Assembly: GCF_000520955.1 (NCBI RefSeq)
Contig: NZ_JACC01000002.1
Location: 186,001 to 250,000, forward strand
Direction: 5' to 3'
DNA length: 64,000 nucleotides
Source of the DNA: Aquimarina pacifica
Lineage (GTDB): Bacteria; Bacteroidota; Bacteroidia; Flavobacteriales; Flavobacteriaceae
In this document: piece by piece, positions 1-8,334 of the stretch
Position numbering within the stretch: the stretch's first letter is position 1
Layout of the letters: every line of letters starts with the position of its first letter
Made by a program: the position numbers and the translations under genes
The notes under the pieces: model-generated
What the model was told of the DNA's origin: nothing
Database searches by the model: none
What the model saw: the letters and a program-made list of their open reading frames with translations, nothing else

Positions 1-1
1 A

Positions 2-424
2 GCAGAAGGCATTCTAAAATCAAAACTATCCGCCAAAGAATATACCGTAGAGTCATGCGGAACCGGTGGTTATCATATTGGCAGCAAACCCGACAGTCGA
101 TCAATTGCAATTGCAAAAAAACACGCTATTGACATTACTGATCAAAGAGCTGCCCAATTCGACACTAGCAACTTTAAATTATATGACTACATATACGTTA
201 TGGACCACAGCAACTATGAAAACATAATAAAGCTTGCCACAAATAACCAAGAAGAAAGCAAGGTACATTATATTCTTAACGAACTTTACCCCAATAGCAA
301 TGCCGAAGTTCCTGACCCATATTACGGCGGAGACCAAGGTTTTGAAAATGTATACCAAATGCTAGACAAAGCTTGCGATAAAATTGCAGAAAAACTAAAT
401 ACTCAAAATAAAAAAACATCATAA
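2..424 (+). CDS. Low-molecular-weight protein-tyrosine phosphatase, C-terminal part (5' truncated by window)
   Basis: The reading frame is open from base 2 to the TAA at 422-424, so only the last 140 residues are visible. The N-terminal CX5R phosphate-binding loop of this family lies outside the window. Visible family marks are the ESCGTGGYHIG segment, which follows the P-loop region in arsenate-reductase-like LMW phosphatases, the R-A-A-Q-F-D segment, and the general-acid Asp loop PDPYYGG near the end. LMW-PTPs hydrolyse phosphotyrosine or related phosphoesters in the cytoplasm. The methyltransferase gene 223 bp downstream is on the same strand. From memory, this pair often lies just after dnaA in flavobacteria, but dnaA is not in the window. 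Confidence 0.9.
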   Translation, partial: AEGILKSKLSAKEYTVESCGTGGYHIGSKPDSRSIAIAKKHAIDITDQRAAQFDTSNFKLYDYIYVMDHSNYENIIKLATNNQEESKVHYILNELYPNSNAEVPDPYYGGDQGFENVYQMLDKACDKIAEKLNTQNKKTS

Positions 425-647
425 AACCAATATCGTAGAACTAAAAAATCGTTATGAGCAATAACCAGACTTTTACCGAAAATAATAATACCTCAAAAAG
501 AACAATAAAAAAAATAGTGTTATTTTAGTAGACACCAAGATCCAATAATCAAAATATTACACGTAAAGAAGGTCTTGTTTTTAAGCAATCAAAAACAATA
601 GACAAATACCATAAATAACCAAACTAAAAAAACCAGCTATATAGCCA

Positions 648-1376
648 ATGGATACTAAACCCCTAGAAACCAAAGGAAGATTATACTTAATACCTACACG
701 ATTAGGTGATGATGTACCCTTAGAAGTACTACCTATATCCATAAAAAAAGTACTAGAGCAGGTTAATCATTATATTGTAGAAAACGAAAAACAAGCTAGA
801 CGATTCATTAAAAAAGTAAGCCCTAGCAAATCACAGCGATCCCTAGTCATATATACCGTCAATAAATACACAGATATTGCCGAAATCCCTAGTTTCCTTA
901 CCCCCTGTCTTAACGGAGAGTCCATTGGCCTGTTATCAGATGCCGGATGCCCAGGAATTGCAGATCCAGGTGCAGAAGTTGTAAAAATTGCACACGAAAA
1001 AGATATACTAGTAACCCCGCTCGTTGGACCTTCATCTATACTACTAGCAATGATGAGTAGCGGAATGAATGGTCAAAGTTTTACTTTCAACGGATACTTA
1101 CCTATTGACAAGGCAGAAAGAAAATCAACTATAAAACAACTTGAAAGAGTTTCTTTTGAGAAAAAACAGGCGCAGATTTTTATAGAAACCCCATATAGAA
1201 ATGACAAAATGCTTAGCGACCTTAAAGCTATATTACACCCTAACACACGTTTATGTGTTGCATGTGACATAACACTAACCACAGAATACATTAAAACCAA
1301 AACTATCACAGAATGGAAAAACGAAGATGTAAGTCTACATAAGAGACCAGCCATTTACATTATTCAAAAAGATTAA
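648..1376 (+). CDS. SAM-dependent methyltransferase, tetrapyrrole-methylase fold (RsmI-like paralogue)
   Basis: The 242-residue protein has the signatures of the RsmI/tetrapyrrole methylase superfamily: the N-terminal LIPTRLG strand-loop (residues 14-20), the SAM-binding LLSDAGCPGIADPG loop (95-108), VGPSS (about 128-132) and FIETPYRN (about 180-187). It is shorter than true RsmI (about 280-290 residues) and lacks its C-terminal domain. It is probably the short flavobacterial paralogue of unknown substrate rather than the 16S rRNA C1402 ribose methyltransferase. The start is the first ATG in frame and gives an intact first strand. An A17 tract separates it from the convergent gene downstream. 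Confidence 0.85.
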   Translation: MDTKPLETKGRLYLIPTRLGDDVPLEVLPISIKKVLEQVNHYIVENEKQARRFIKKVSPSKSQRSLVIYTVNKYTDIAEIPSFLTPCLNGESIGLLSDAGCPGIADPGAEVVKIAHEKDILVTPLVGPSSILLAMMSSGMNGQSFTFNGYLPIDKAERKSTIKQLERVSFEKKQAQIFIETPYRNDKMLSDLKAILHPNTRLCVACDITLTTEYIKTKTITEWKNEDVSLHKRPAIYIIQKD

Positions 1377-1419
1377 AAATCGCAAAAATATATGTAAAAT
1401 GTAATACTATACTACACCT

Positions 1420-1436
1420 AAAAAAAAAAAAAAAAA
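1420..1436. repeat. A17 homopolymer between convergent genes
   Basis: Seventeen consecutive A residues lie between the end of the methyltransferase gene (1376) and the end of the leftward lysozyme-like gene (1443). On the minus strand this is a T17 run immediately after a stop codon. It could aid termination of that gene, but no GC-rich stem precedes it. A tract this long is also a likely site of sequencing or replication slippage. Confidence 0.8.
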
Positions 1437-1442
1437 CATTTA

Positions 1443-2105
1443 TTAAAGATATTTTTTATTCACCTTAGCTTTTCTGTTAGGAACAACAAAAGAAGTATCA
1501 TATCCACCGAAGCGCTTCATGTAGTATCGAATTGTTGTTCCGAATGCATCAGCAAACCCATCAACACCTCCGCTACGTAAGTATCTTTTTACTGCTCCAG
1601 GACCGGATAAATGTGCAGCAGCCAAAATACCTGACTCTGTAACCTCTACACCATTCATTGTTTTTCCAACGAACCACTCAATATCTCGACGTAAAACCCA
1701 TTTGTTTCTAGACAAGTAAGCATAAAAAGCCTCTTCTTGCAATTCTGGATTATCAAGAAACTCATTTCTTTTTACACCCTCAACACCGATTAAATCCAAA
1801 GTACCTCTACCAAACTGATACTTACCCATGTAACCAAACTGGTTTACAACGCCGTAATCACCACGAGATTCTTTAAAAGCTAATGCCTCTTTAAAACCAA
1901 CATAAGACTTACCAAGAGACACAGAAAAAAAGTTTCTTTCTACTGTTTCATCTTCAATCTCATTAAAATTAGGAGCTATATAATGCAAATCTAACCCTTC
2001 TGTACTATAAGAATCAAAATTTACTTTTTCTTTTGTTACAAAACTTAACAAAAATACTCCTCCTGTTGTAAGCATTGCGGATAATCCAATTCCCCTTCTT
2101 ATCAT
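1443..2105 (-). CDS. Membrane-anchored lysozyme-like / transglycosylase-fold protein
   Basis: The protein is 220 residues from the ATG at 2105. A hydrophobic segment at residues 5-24 looks like a signal anchor. The rest resembles a lysozyme-like fold: a candidate catalytic Glu at residue 79 in FKESRGDYG, then N-Q-F-G-Y-M-G-K-Y-Q-F-G, and later AAHLSGPGAV and a YMKRFGGYD end. This pattern is common in flavobacterial proteins annotated as peptidoglycan-binding or lytic transglycosylase-like, so cell-wall cleavage in the periplasm is likely. A longer reading frame begins at a TTG at 2168, but that codon lies inside a perfect -7 promoter box (2166-2173), so the transcript would start too late to include it. 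The neighbours mltG and dapF also concern the cell wall. Confidence 0.75.
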   Translation of the reverse strand: MIRRGIGLSAMLTTGGVFLLSFVTKEKVNFDSYSTEGLDLHYIAPNFNEIEDETVERNFFSVSLGKSYVGFKEALAFKESRGDYGVVNQFGYMGKYQFGRGTLDLIGVEGVKRNEFLDNPELQEEAFYAYLSRNKWVLRRDIEWFVGKTMNGVEVTESGILAAAHLSGPGAVKRYLRSGGVDGFADAFGTTIRYYMKRFGGYDTSFVVPNRKAKVNKKYL

Positions 2106-2465
2106 ATAAAAATTTTCTAAGTAATCATCAAAATGATGTCCCGAATTACTTAAATTTTTGCCGGGCAAAGGTACTTCTTTTTTTTAAAATAAAAAATAAA
2201 AACATGAAAACAATTATCATCCTGATAAACAGATAATTACACTTAAAAATCCTTGTAAAAATAGTCTAAAACTGCTTTTTTTAAGCAAAAACAAACACTT
2301 AAACGTCAAACAAATGCCTTTTGTCGATAAAAAATAAAGATGAAAAATCACTAGAAGTTCACAAAAAAAACATCAATTTGTTAATAAGTCCTATCAAATC
2401 ATGGTATCAAAAGAAGAAAAACTTTAGAAATCAAACAATAATACGAAAAGAAAAACACTATAGAA
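2106..2465. other. Intergenic stretch, 360 bp
   Basis: This stretch separates mltG from the lysozyme-like gene; both genes run leftward. It holds the lysozyme-like gene's -7 box at 2166-2173 and AT-rich sequence. I see no convincing small open frame, no terminator hairpin after mltG and no repeat. Confidence 0.6.
2166..2173 (-). promoter_or_regulatory. -7 box TACCTTTG of the lysozyme-like gene
   Basis: On the minus strand the sequence reads TACCTTTG, a perfect match to the Bacteroidota -7 element TAnnTTTG. It lies 61 bp before the ATG at 2105 and overlaps the upstream in-frame TTG. It therefore supports the ATG as the start. No clear -33 TTG lies 17-23 bp upstream. Confidence 0.55.
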
Positions 2466-3509
2466 TTATCTATTAATCCCTTGTTTATTAATCCAATTTA
2501 TATACTGCTTTTTATTGCGATTATGCTGCCCAATTGTTTTAGCAAATTTGTGATACCCAAAATTCTCTACATTGGCTACAAAAAAGTAATACTCATGCCT
2601 TTCATAATTAAGTACCGCATCAATTGACGAAATATCAGGCATCGATATAGGCCCCGGAGGAAGTTCCTTATACTTATATGTATTATATGGACTATCAATC
2701 TCTAAATCCTTATACAAAACTCTTTTGATTACCGTATCCCAGTCATTACGATGTTTTTTTAGGGCAAAAATTACTGTAGGGTCTGCATCCAATTTCCATC
2801 CGTTAAGATACCTATTCATATAAACTCCTGCCACTCTAGGACGCTCATCAACTTTAGCAGTTTCTTTTTGAACAATAGATGCTATGGTCGCAACTTGTTC
2901 TCTGGTTAACCCTATTTCTTTTAATTTTGACAAGCGATTTGTATTCCAAAAACGATTGTATTCTTTTAACATTCTCTCCCGAAATTGTGTTGCCGACGTA
3001 TTCCAAAAAAATTCATATTTATTGGGTATATACATTGCAAGTGCATTTTCTGAAACGAACCCTTTTTCATTCAAAAATGCCGTATCCTTAAAAGCAGTTA
3101 CTAAAGACACACTGTCAGCTTCTATCTGTGTAGCTATTCTGCCTGCTAAATTCTCTAATCGCTCCTGATTATTAAAGCTAACATGAATCGGAGCATTGTT
3201 ACTTCGCAAAGTATTTATGATTTCGTTATTATTCGAACCCTTCTTTATAATATAGCGCCCAGCTTTAATACTATTAACATACCCCTTTCTTCTGGCAATC
3301 CTATCAAAACTGTAAATATCATTTACAACTGGAGTGATCACCTCAATCAGCTCTGTATATGTAGCATCAGTAGGAAGATAAATTGTGGTACTTTTACTTT
3401 CAAAATTCGTATTAGGAGAAAATACTGCCTGATATACGTAATACGCAAAAATGCCTCCTGCGACTAAACCTAACAAAGCTATAACTAAAAGTATTTTTTT
3501 AATGTACAT
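2466..3509 (-). CDS. mltG: Endolytic transglycosylase MltG
   Basis: The 347-residue protein has a cytoplasmic stub, one membrane helix (residues 5-26) and a periplasmic YceG/MltG domain. The N-terminal LysM-like part contains the IKAGRYIIKKG segment (81-91). The catalytic part contains IASIVQKETAKVDER with the family's catalytic Glu at residue 216, then VAGVYMNR, LDADPTVIFAL and SPYNTYKYKELPPGPI. MltG cuts nascent glycan strands at the inner membrane and so sets peptidoglycan chain length. It overlaps the upstream GNAT gene by 11 bp, which implies a dapF-GNAT-mltG transcript. Length and all key motifs fit the family. Confidence 0.95.
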   Translation of the reverse strand: MYIKKILLVIALLGLVAGGIFAYYVYQAVFSPNTNFESKSTTIYLPTDATYTELIEVITPVVNDIYSFDRIARRKGYVNSIKAGRYIIKKGSNNNEIINTLRSNNAPIHVSFNNQERLENLAGRIATQIEADSVSLVTAFKDTAFLNEKGFVSENALAMYIPNKYEFFWNTSATQFRERMLKEYNRFWNTNRLSKLKEIGLTREQVATIASIVQKETAKVDERPRVAGVYMNRYLNGWKLDADPTVIFALKKHRNDWDTVIKRVLYKDLEIDSPYNTYKYKELPPGPISMPDISSIDAVLNYERHEYYFFVANVENFGYHKFAKTIGQHNRNKKQYINWINKQGINR

Positions 3510-4026
3510 AAATAAATTGATATAAAAATTCGTCCTTATAAGTACCCTGTACTTGATTCCAATCTTTTTTTACTCCAACAATTTTAAACCCTTGTTTTTC
3601 AAACAATGCAATACTTGTTAAATTATCTTCTGAGATATTAGCATACAACTGATGCAAATGAAGATGAGTACTACCATAATTAACAATAAGTGACAAAGCT
3701 TCTTTGCCGTAGCCTTTTCCCCTATTTTCCTCTTCAAATATGAGAACACCTACTCCTGCCCTATTATGAGTAGGATTAAAATCGAACAAATCAATTAGTC
3801 CTAAACATGCCGAATCATAAGAACAAATAGCTAGTCGCAATTGTTTTGCTTCATAGATATCTTGATGTGCATTTTCTAAATATTGTTTAATCAAAAATCT
3901 AGAATATGGTGTTTGAGTTGAACTCATTTCCCAAATTTGCTCATCATTTTCGATAGTGTAAATCAGATCGAGATCCTCAGGTTCAAGAGCTCTCAAAAAC
4001 AGGTTTTCTCCTTTTAAAGTTACCAT
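3499..4026 (-). CDS. GNAT family N-acetyltransferase (RimJ/RimL-like)
   Basis: The 175-residue protein begins LKGENLFLRALEPEDL, typical of RimJ/RimL-type GNATs that acetylate protein N-termini, amino groups or antibiotics. The acetyl-CoA loop is NRGKGYGKEAL (about residues 101-111), followed by the usual NISEDNLTSIALFEKQGF helix (about 137-154). The substrate cannot be read from sequence. It overlaps mltG by 11 bp and dapF by 7 bp, so all three are probably co-transcribed from the promoter before dapF. Confidence 0.88.
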   Translation of the reverse strand: MVTLKGENLFLRALEPEDLDLIYTIENDEQIWEMSSTQTPYSRFLIKQYLENAHQDIYEAKQLRLAICSYDSACLGLIDLFDFNPTHNRAGVGVLIFEEENRGKGYGKEALSLIVNYGSTHLHLHQLYANISEDNLTSIALFEKQGFKIVGVKKDWNQVQGTYKDEFLYQFIYVH

Positions 4027-4805
4027 GAGAACTCTCCCTTAAAAACTTGTTCTGCAGGACCTATCAAAAAGATATTTTCATAGCCTTCTTCTGTCACATC
4101 AAAGGTTACTCTCAACTCTCCGCCTAATGTATTAACAATAACTTCTTTTTGATCTGTTATATCGGTAGCATGCATAGAAAGAGCAACAGCAGTTACACCT
4201 GTGCCACATGACAAGGTTTCATCCTCTACACCTCTTTCGTATGTTCTAACAGAAAAAGTACTTCCATTTTTCTTTTCTACAAAATTAACATTAGTACCTT
4301 CTTCAAAATATGGAGCTCCATGTCTTACGCTCCTTCCTATAGTAGTTACATCAAAATTAGATAATTCTTCGACCATCATAACATGATGAGGAGACCCCGT
4401 ATCTAAAAACAAATGGGTATCATGTTTTTCTATTGTAGATACGTCTTTCATTTGTAAGTACACGAGACCATCTTTTATTTCTGCATGATGTTTTCCGTCA
4501 ATAGCAGAAAAAATTGCTGTGTCATTTACAACGTTAAGAAATGCAGCAAATGCAACCAAGCACCTCCCTCCATTACCACACATAGAACTTTCATTACCAT
4601 CAGCATTAAAATATACCATGGTAAAATCATCTTCACTATTATTTGGGCGTTCTAGCAGCATTAGTCCGTCTGCTCCTATGCCAAATTTTCTGTCACATAA
4701 AAGAGAAAATAATTTGGTATTATTTTTGGTGAGAATAGATTCACGGTTATCAATGATCACAAAATCATTGCCTGTACCTTGATATTTGTAAAAAGTAAAT
4801 GTCAT
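4020..4805 (-). CDS. dapF: Diaminopimelate epimerase
   Basis: The 261-residue protein converts LL- to meso-diaminopimelate, the cross-linking residue of peptidoglycan and the direct precursor of lysine. Both halves of the pseudo-symmetric active site are present: Cys76 in NESSMCGNGGRC and Cys200 in ETLSCGTGVTA. The N-terminal YQGTGNDFVIIDN is also a signature. It is first in a leftward operon with the GNAT and mltG genes and has a perfect -7 box upstream. Confidence 0.97.
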   Translation of the reverse strand: MTFTFYKYQGTGNDFVIIDNRESILTKNNTKLFSLLCDRKFGIGADGLMLLERPNNSEDDFTMVYFNADGNESSMCGNGGRCLVAFAAFLNVVNDTAIFSAIDGKHHAEIKDGLVYLQMKDVSTIEKHDTHLFLDTGSPHHVMMVEELSNFDVTTIGRSVRHGAPYFEEGTNVNFVEKKNGSTFSVRTYERGVEDETLSCGTGVTAVALSMHATDITDQKEVIVNTLGGELRVTFDVTEEGYENIFLIGPAEQVFKGEFSW

Positions 4806-4826
4806 TTATTAATTCATTATAATAAG

Positions 4827-4834
4827 CAAAGGTA
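4827..4834 (-). promoter_or_regulatory. -7 box TACCTTTG before dapF
   Basis: The minus strand reads TACCTTTG, 21 bp before the dapF ATG. A TTTTG lies 15 bp further upstream, slightly closer than the 17-23 bp usual for the -33 element. The transcript would have a leader of about 15 nt, which is normal in this phylum. Confidence 0.55.
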
Positions 4835-4971
4835 CAAAGAATGTTAACACAAAAGTGTTGTTAATTGTGAGTTAAATGTCAAAAAAAAGAACACTTTAAT
4901 TGTAATTTTAATAAGAATTGATAGTCCATAATATATAGAAATAAATAAAGTTCAATAAAAAAGAAAAGAGA

Positions 4972-6390
4972 ATGAAAAGATTTTTGAGTTTATTAGTTGT
5001 AGCTATTCTTGCAGGGATATTTACGTTGGGAGCTTACAAAATGTTTTTAGAACCCAAAACACTACTTACACAAGAAAATAAAAAAACAACAGCCGCCATA
5101 GTTCCAACGAGCTATAATGTAACTAATACAAATTTACCCGCATCCGCTGCAAGTATTGATTTTACATTTGCTGCAGAAAAAACCGTAAATGCTGTGGTGC
5201 ATGTAAAACAATATGGTATCACGCGTTCTCCCAGAAATTTGATGGAGTTTTTTAGAAACGGCGGTGAACAAGAAAGAAGAATCCAGGGAGTTGGATCAGG
5301 AGTAATTATTACCAAAGATGGGTACATTGTCACTAACAATCACGTAATCGACGGTGCTTCTGACTTAGAGATTACCTTAAATAATAATAAAACTTATAAA
5401 GCTGAGGTGGTAGGAACTGCTCCTCAATCAGATATCGCCCTTATTAAGATTGATGCAGACGAAGAACTCTCTTATATTCCTTTCGGAGATTCTAATTCAG
5501 CAAAAATCGGTGAATGGGTATTAGCAGTAGGAAACCCTTTTAACCTTACCTCTACTGTTACTGCAGGAATTATCAGTGCAAAATCAAGAGATCTTGATGA
5601 AACCGATGACAAAATCCAATCGTTCATTCAAACTGATGCGGCTATTAACCCAGGAAATAGTGGCGGTGCATTAGTAAACACAAGGGGTGAATTAATCGGA
5701 ATAAACACAGCCATCACCTCTCAAACAGGAAGTTATGTTGGATATGCCTTTGCTGTACCATCAAATAATGCTAAAAAAATCATAGACGATATTATAGAGT
5801 TCGGTGGTGTACAAAGAGGTATTATTGGTATAACCGGAGGGACAATAAGCGACTTGGCCAAAGAAAAATATGATATTTCTACATCTCAAGGAGTCGTCGT
5901 TGCATCTGTAGCAGAAAATAGCGGAGCAAAAAAAGCAGGATTATTAGAAGGAGATGTAATCAAAGAAATTGATGGACTGCAAATTCGAAAATTTTCTGAC
6001 TTAACTGGTTACGTAAATAGTAAAAGACCCAAAGATGTTATTAACGTAACTATATTAAGGAAGAATAAAAAAATTATATTACCTGTAACTCTTACCAAGT
6101 ATGAAATCCAGAGATACAATATAGAAGATGTTGGTGTTGAGGTAGCCAACCCACCTAAAGATTATCTAAAAAAATTCGATTTGGATCACGGTGTTGTCAT
6201 TAGTAAAGCACTAAGTTCTAGAATGAAGAAATATAGCTTAGAGGGACTTATTATAAGTGAGATAGACGGAAAAAAAGTACGAAATGTAATAGAAGTTAAG
6301 GAAATTATCGAAAGTAAATACGAAAACGAAGACATTACAATTAGCTTGGTAGATCGAGAAGGCCAAAAAAGAGAATTTGTATTTCAATAA
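4972..6390 (+). CDS. Do/DegQ-type periplasmic serine protease
   Basis: The 472-residue protein starts with a signal anchor (residues 4-22) followed by a trypsin-like HtrA domain. The catalytic triad is visible: His124 in NNHVIDGA, Asp154 in SDIALIKID and Ser230 in NPGNSGGAL. Two PDZ domains follow, about 285-375 (with SGAKKAGLLEGDVI) and about 385-472. HtrA/Deg enzymes degrade or refold damaged envelope proteins. It is transcribed alone and ends at a strong hairpin at 6431. I leave degP versus degQ open because the family assignment needs a tree. Confidence 0.93.
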   Translation: MKRFLSLLVVAILAGIFTLGAYKMFLEPKTLLTQENKKTTAAIVPTSYNVTNTNLPASAASIDFTFAAEKTVNAVVHVKQYGITRSPRNLMEFFRNGGEQERRIQGVGSGVIITKDGYIVTNNHVIDGASDLEITLNNNKTYKAEVVGTAPQSDIALIKIDADEELSYIPFGDSNSAKIGEWVLAVGNPFNLTSTVTAGIISAKSRDLDETDDKIQSFIQTDAAINPGNSGGALVNTRGELIGINTAITSQTGSYVGYAFAVPSNNAKKIIDDIIEFGGVQRGIIGITGGTISDLAKEKYDISTSQGVVVASVAENSGAKKAGLLEGDVIKEIDGLQIRKFSDLTGYVNSKRPKDVINVTILRKNKKIILPVTLTKYEIQRYNIEDVGVEVANPPKDYLKKFDLDHGVVISKALSSRMKKYSLEGLIISEIDGKKVRNVIEVKEIIESKYENEDITISLVDREGQKREFVFQ

Positions 6391-6430
6391 CAAAATACAA
6401 TAGAGAGGAAAACCCTCATAATATTACTTT

Positions 6431-6461
6431 CCCATTGCTTAAAAAAGCAATGGGATTTTTT
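6431..6461 (+). terminator. Intrinsic terminator after the Do-type protease
   Basis: A perfect 10-bp stem, CCCATTGCTT (6431-6440) with AAGCAATGGG (6445-6454), has a four-base loop and is followed by ATTTTTT. Confidence 0.9.
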
Positions 6462-6478
6462 ATTAAAAAATAGTGTAC

Positions 6479-6490
6479 TCAAACGTTTGA
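6479..6490. promoter_or_regulatory. Perfect palindrome TCAAACGTTTGA before the GAPDH gene
   Basis: This 12-bp perfect palindrome with a central CG lies 50 bp before the GAPDH start, next to a near -7 box (TACTTTTA, 6498-6505). Central-CG palindromes are typical of LacI-family operators. No LacI gene is in the window, so the assignment is inference. Confidence 0.35.
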
Positions 6491-6539
6491 AAATACATAC
6501 TTTTATACAAAATTTCTAGACCTAAAAACATAATAACCT

Positions 6540-7988
6540 ATGAGCTCTAACGAAGTTTACGAAAAAGAACTTTCTTTTCAGGCGAATCGACGTCGCGCAA
6601 CCGTAGCATTTATAAAAACTGTAAGTGATCTTTGGTATGATAATGCAATCGAACTTGTTCTTTTTCGCAATCAATTAATTGATAAGAATGTAAGTGAGAT
6701 TATTAACTTGCACAAATATGCAGGTGAGTTTGTGGAAAAACCCATCTCAATTTTTGATACTGCCGAAATTGCAGAAGCTATCAAATTAATGAATCTTCCG
6801 CCATCAAAATTGGACATTGGTAAACTTACCTACGAATATCAATTGGCAGGTGACGAATATGGTTCTATCAATCGTTTTGTTCAAAATAAATTAAAAGATG
6901 CCAAAAACACTAAACCCATATCTCCAAAAAATGTAATTCTGTATGGATTTGGGAGAATTGGTCGTTTAGTAGCTCGAGAATTAATGACTATAACGGGTAA
7001 AGGAAGTCAATTAAGACTGAGAGCTATAGTAACTAGAGGTGAAATAACCGAAGAAGTGTTAGAGAAAAGAGCTTCATTACTAAGAAGCGATTCTGTACAT
7101 GGCGATTTTGCAGGAACCGTCGAAACAGATCTAAAAAACAGTGCGTTAATAATAAATGGTACCACAGTAAAAATTATTAGCGCTAATAAACCAGAAGATA
7201 TAGACTATGTTTCTTTTGGTATAAAAGACGCTTTATTAATTGATAACACTGGGGCTTTCAGGGACAAGGAAGCTCTTAGTAGACATTTGTCTGCCAAAGG
7301 AGTGCACAAAGTTTTATTAACAGCACCTGGTAAAGGAATACCAAACATCGTACACGGTGTTAATAACAAAGAACATAATCCAGACAAGGTACATATTTTC
7401 TCTGCTGCATCTTGTACCACTAATGCGATCACACCTATCCTCAAAGCGATAGATGATAGCTTAGGAGTTGTCAATGGTCATTTAGAAACAATACATGCGT
7501 ATACAAATGATCAAAACCTAGTTGACAATATGCACAATAAATACCGAAGAGGTAGAGCTGCAGCACTTAATATGGTAATAACAGAAACTGGAGCCGGAAA
7601 GGCAGTTTCTAAAGCCCTACCTGGGTTTGAAGGTAAATTAACTTCTAATGCCATTAGAGTTCCGGTACCCAATGGATCTCTTGCAATCCTTAATCTTAAT
7701 TTAGAAAAGAAAACTTCTAAAAATAGTATTAATAGTATACTCAAAAAATATGCATTAGAAGGAAGTTTGGTTGAACAAATAAAATACTCAATAGATAACG
7801 AATTGGTTTCTAGTGACATTATCGGATCTTCAGCTCCTTCTATTTTAGATAGCAATGCAACTATTGTAGACTCAAAAGGCAAGAACGTTATTTTGTATGT
7901 CTGGTATGATAATGAATATGGATATAGCCACCAAGTAATACGCTTATCAAAGTATATTGCCAAAGTAAGACGATTTACATATTATTAA
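6540..7988 (+). CDS. gap: Glyceraldehyde-3-phosphate dehydrogenase, long form with N-terminal extension
   Basis: The 482-residue protein is far longer than the usual 330-340. Residues 1 to about 130 form an extra N-terminal region rich in helices, then the Rossmann motif YGFGRIGRLVARE begins near 135. The catalytic Cys is residue 292 in AASCTTNAITP, and WYDNEYGYSHQV near the C-terminus is the family ending. It oxidises glyceraldehyde 3-phosphate to 1,3-bisphosphoglycerate with NAD(P). The long type is widespread in Bacteroidota, often beside a normal-length enzyme. Whether this copy works in glycolysis or gluconeogenesis cannot be decided. A palindrome upstream and a hairpin terminator downstream bound it as a single-gene unit. 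Confidence 0.93.
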   Translation: MSSNEVYEKELSFQANRRRATVAFIKTVSDLWYDNAIELVLFRNQLIDKNVSEIINLHKYAGEFVEKPISIFDTAEIAEAIKLMNLPPSKLDIGKLTYEYQLAGDEYGSINRFVQNKLKDAKNTKPISPKNVILYGFGRIGRLVARELMTITGKGSQLRLRAIVTRGEITEEVLEKRASLLRSDSVHGDFAGTVETDLKNSALIINGTTVKIISANKPEDIDYVSFGIKDALLIDNTGAFRDKEALSRHLSAKGVHKVLLTAPGKGIPNIVHGVNNKEHNPDKVHIFSAASCTTNAITPILKAIDDSLGVVNGHLETIHAYTNDQNLVDNMHNKYRRGRAAALNMVITETGAGKAVSKALPGFEGKLTSNAIRVPVPNGSLAILNLNLEKKTSKNSINSILKKYALEGSLVEQIKYSIDNELVSSDIIGSSAPSILDSNATIVDSKGKNVILYVWYDNEYGYSHQVIRLSKYIAKVRRFTYY

Positions 7989-8008
7989 TCATACAGTTAA
8001 GAAGATAA

Positions 8009-8038
8009 GAAAAACCGTTACAACTAACGGTTTTTCTA
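8009..8038 (+). terminator. Intrinsic terminator after gap
   Basis: A perfect 12-bp stem, GAAAAACCGTTA (8009-8020) with TAACGGTTTTTC (8025-8036), has a CAAC loop. The U-rich end is built into the 3' arm. Confidence 0.88.
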
Positions 8039-8161
8039 TTTAATCACCTAATTAGCAAATAAGTGTAGGTTATCAAAAAACATGTAATTATACTGAATGA
8101 CCTAAAAACTGAATCATATATTTTTATGTCTAAATTCTACACCAAAAATGTTTATAATTAC

Positions 8162-8175
8162 GTACAATATTGTAC
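8162..8175. promoter_or_regulatory. Perfect 14-bp palindrome GTACAATATTGTAC
   Basis: The palindrome lies in the 298-bp gap between gap and the membrane coiled-coil gene. It overlaps TACATTTA (8173-8180), one base off the -7 consensus. It could be an operator for a dimeric regulator that represses the downstream gene. Nothing else in the gap stands out. Confidence 0.4.
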
Positions 8176-8334
8176 ATTTATTTTCGTTACAGAAGAAATT
8201 AATAACCTATAAAAACAAAGGATCTATACAATTCATAAAAAATAGTGCAAATAGCTTTTATATCTACCATCCAGCCATTCACTACATGCATTTATTGACA
8301 CTTTATGGATCTGCTAAAAATTAAGACCAAAAAC

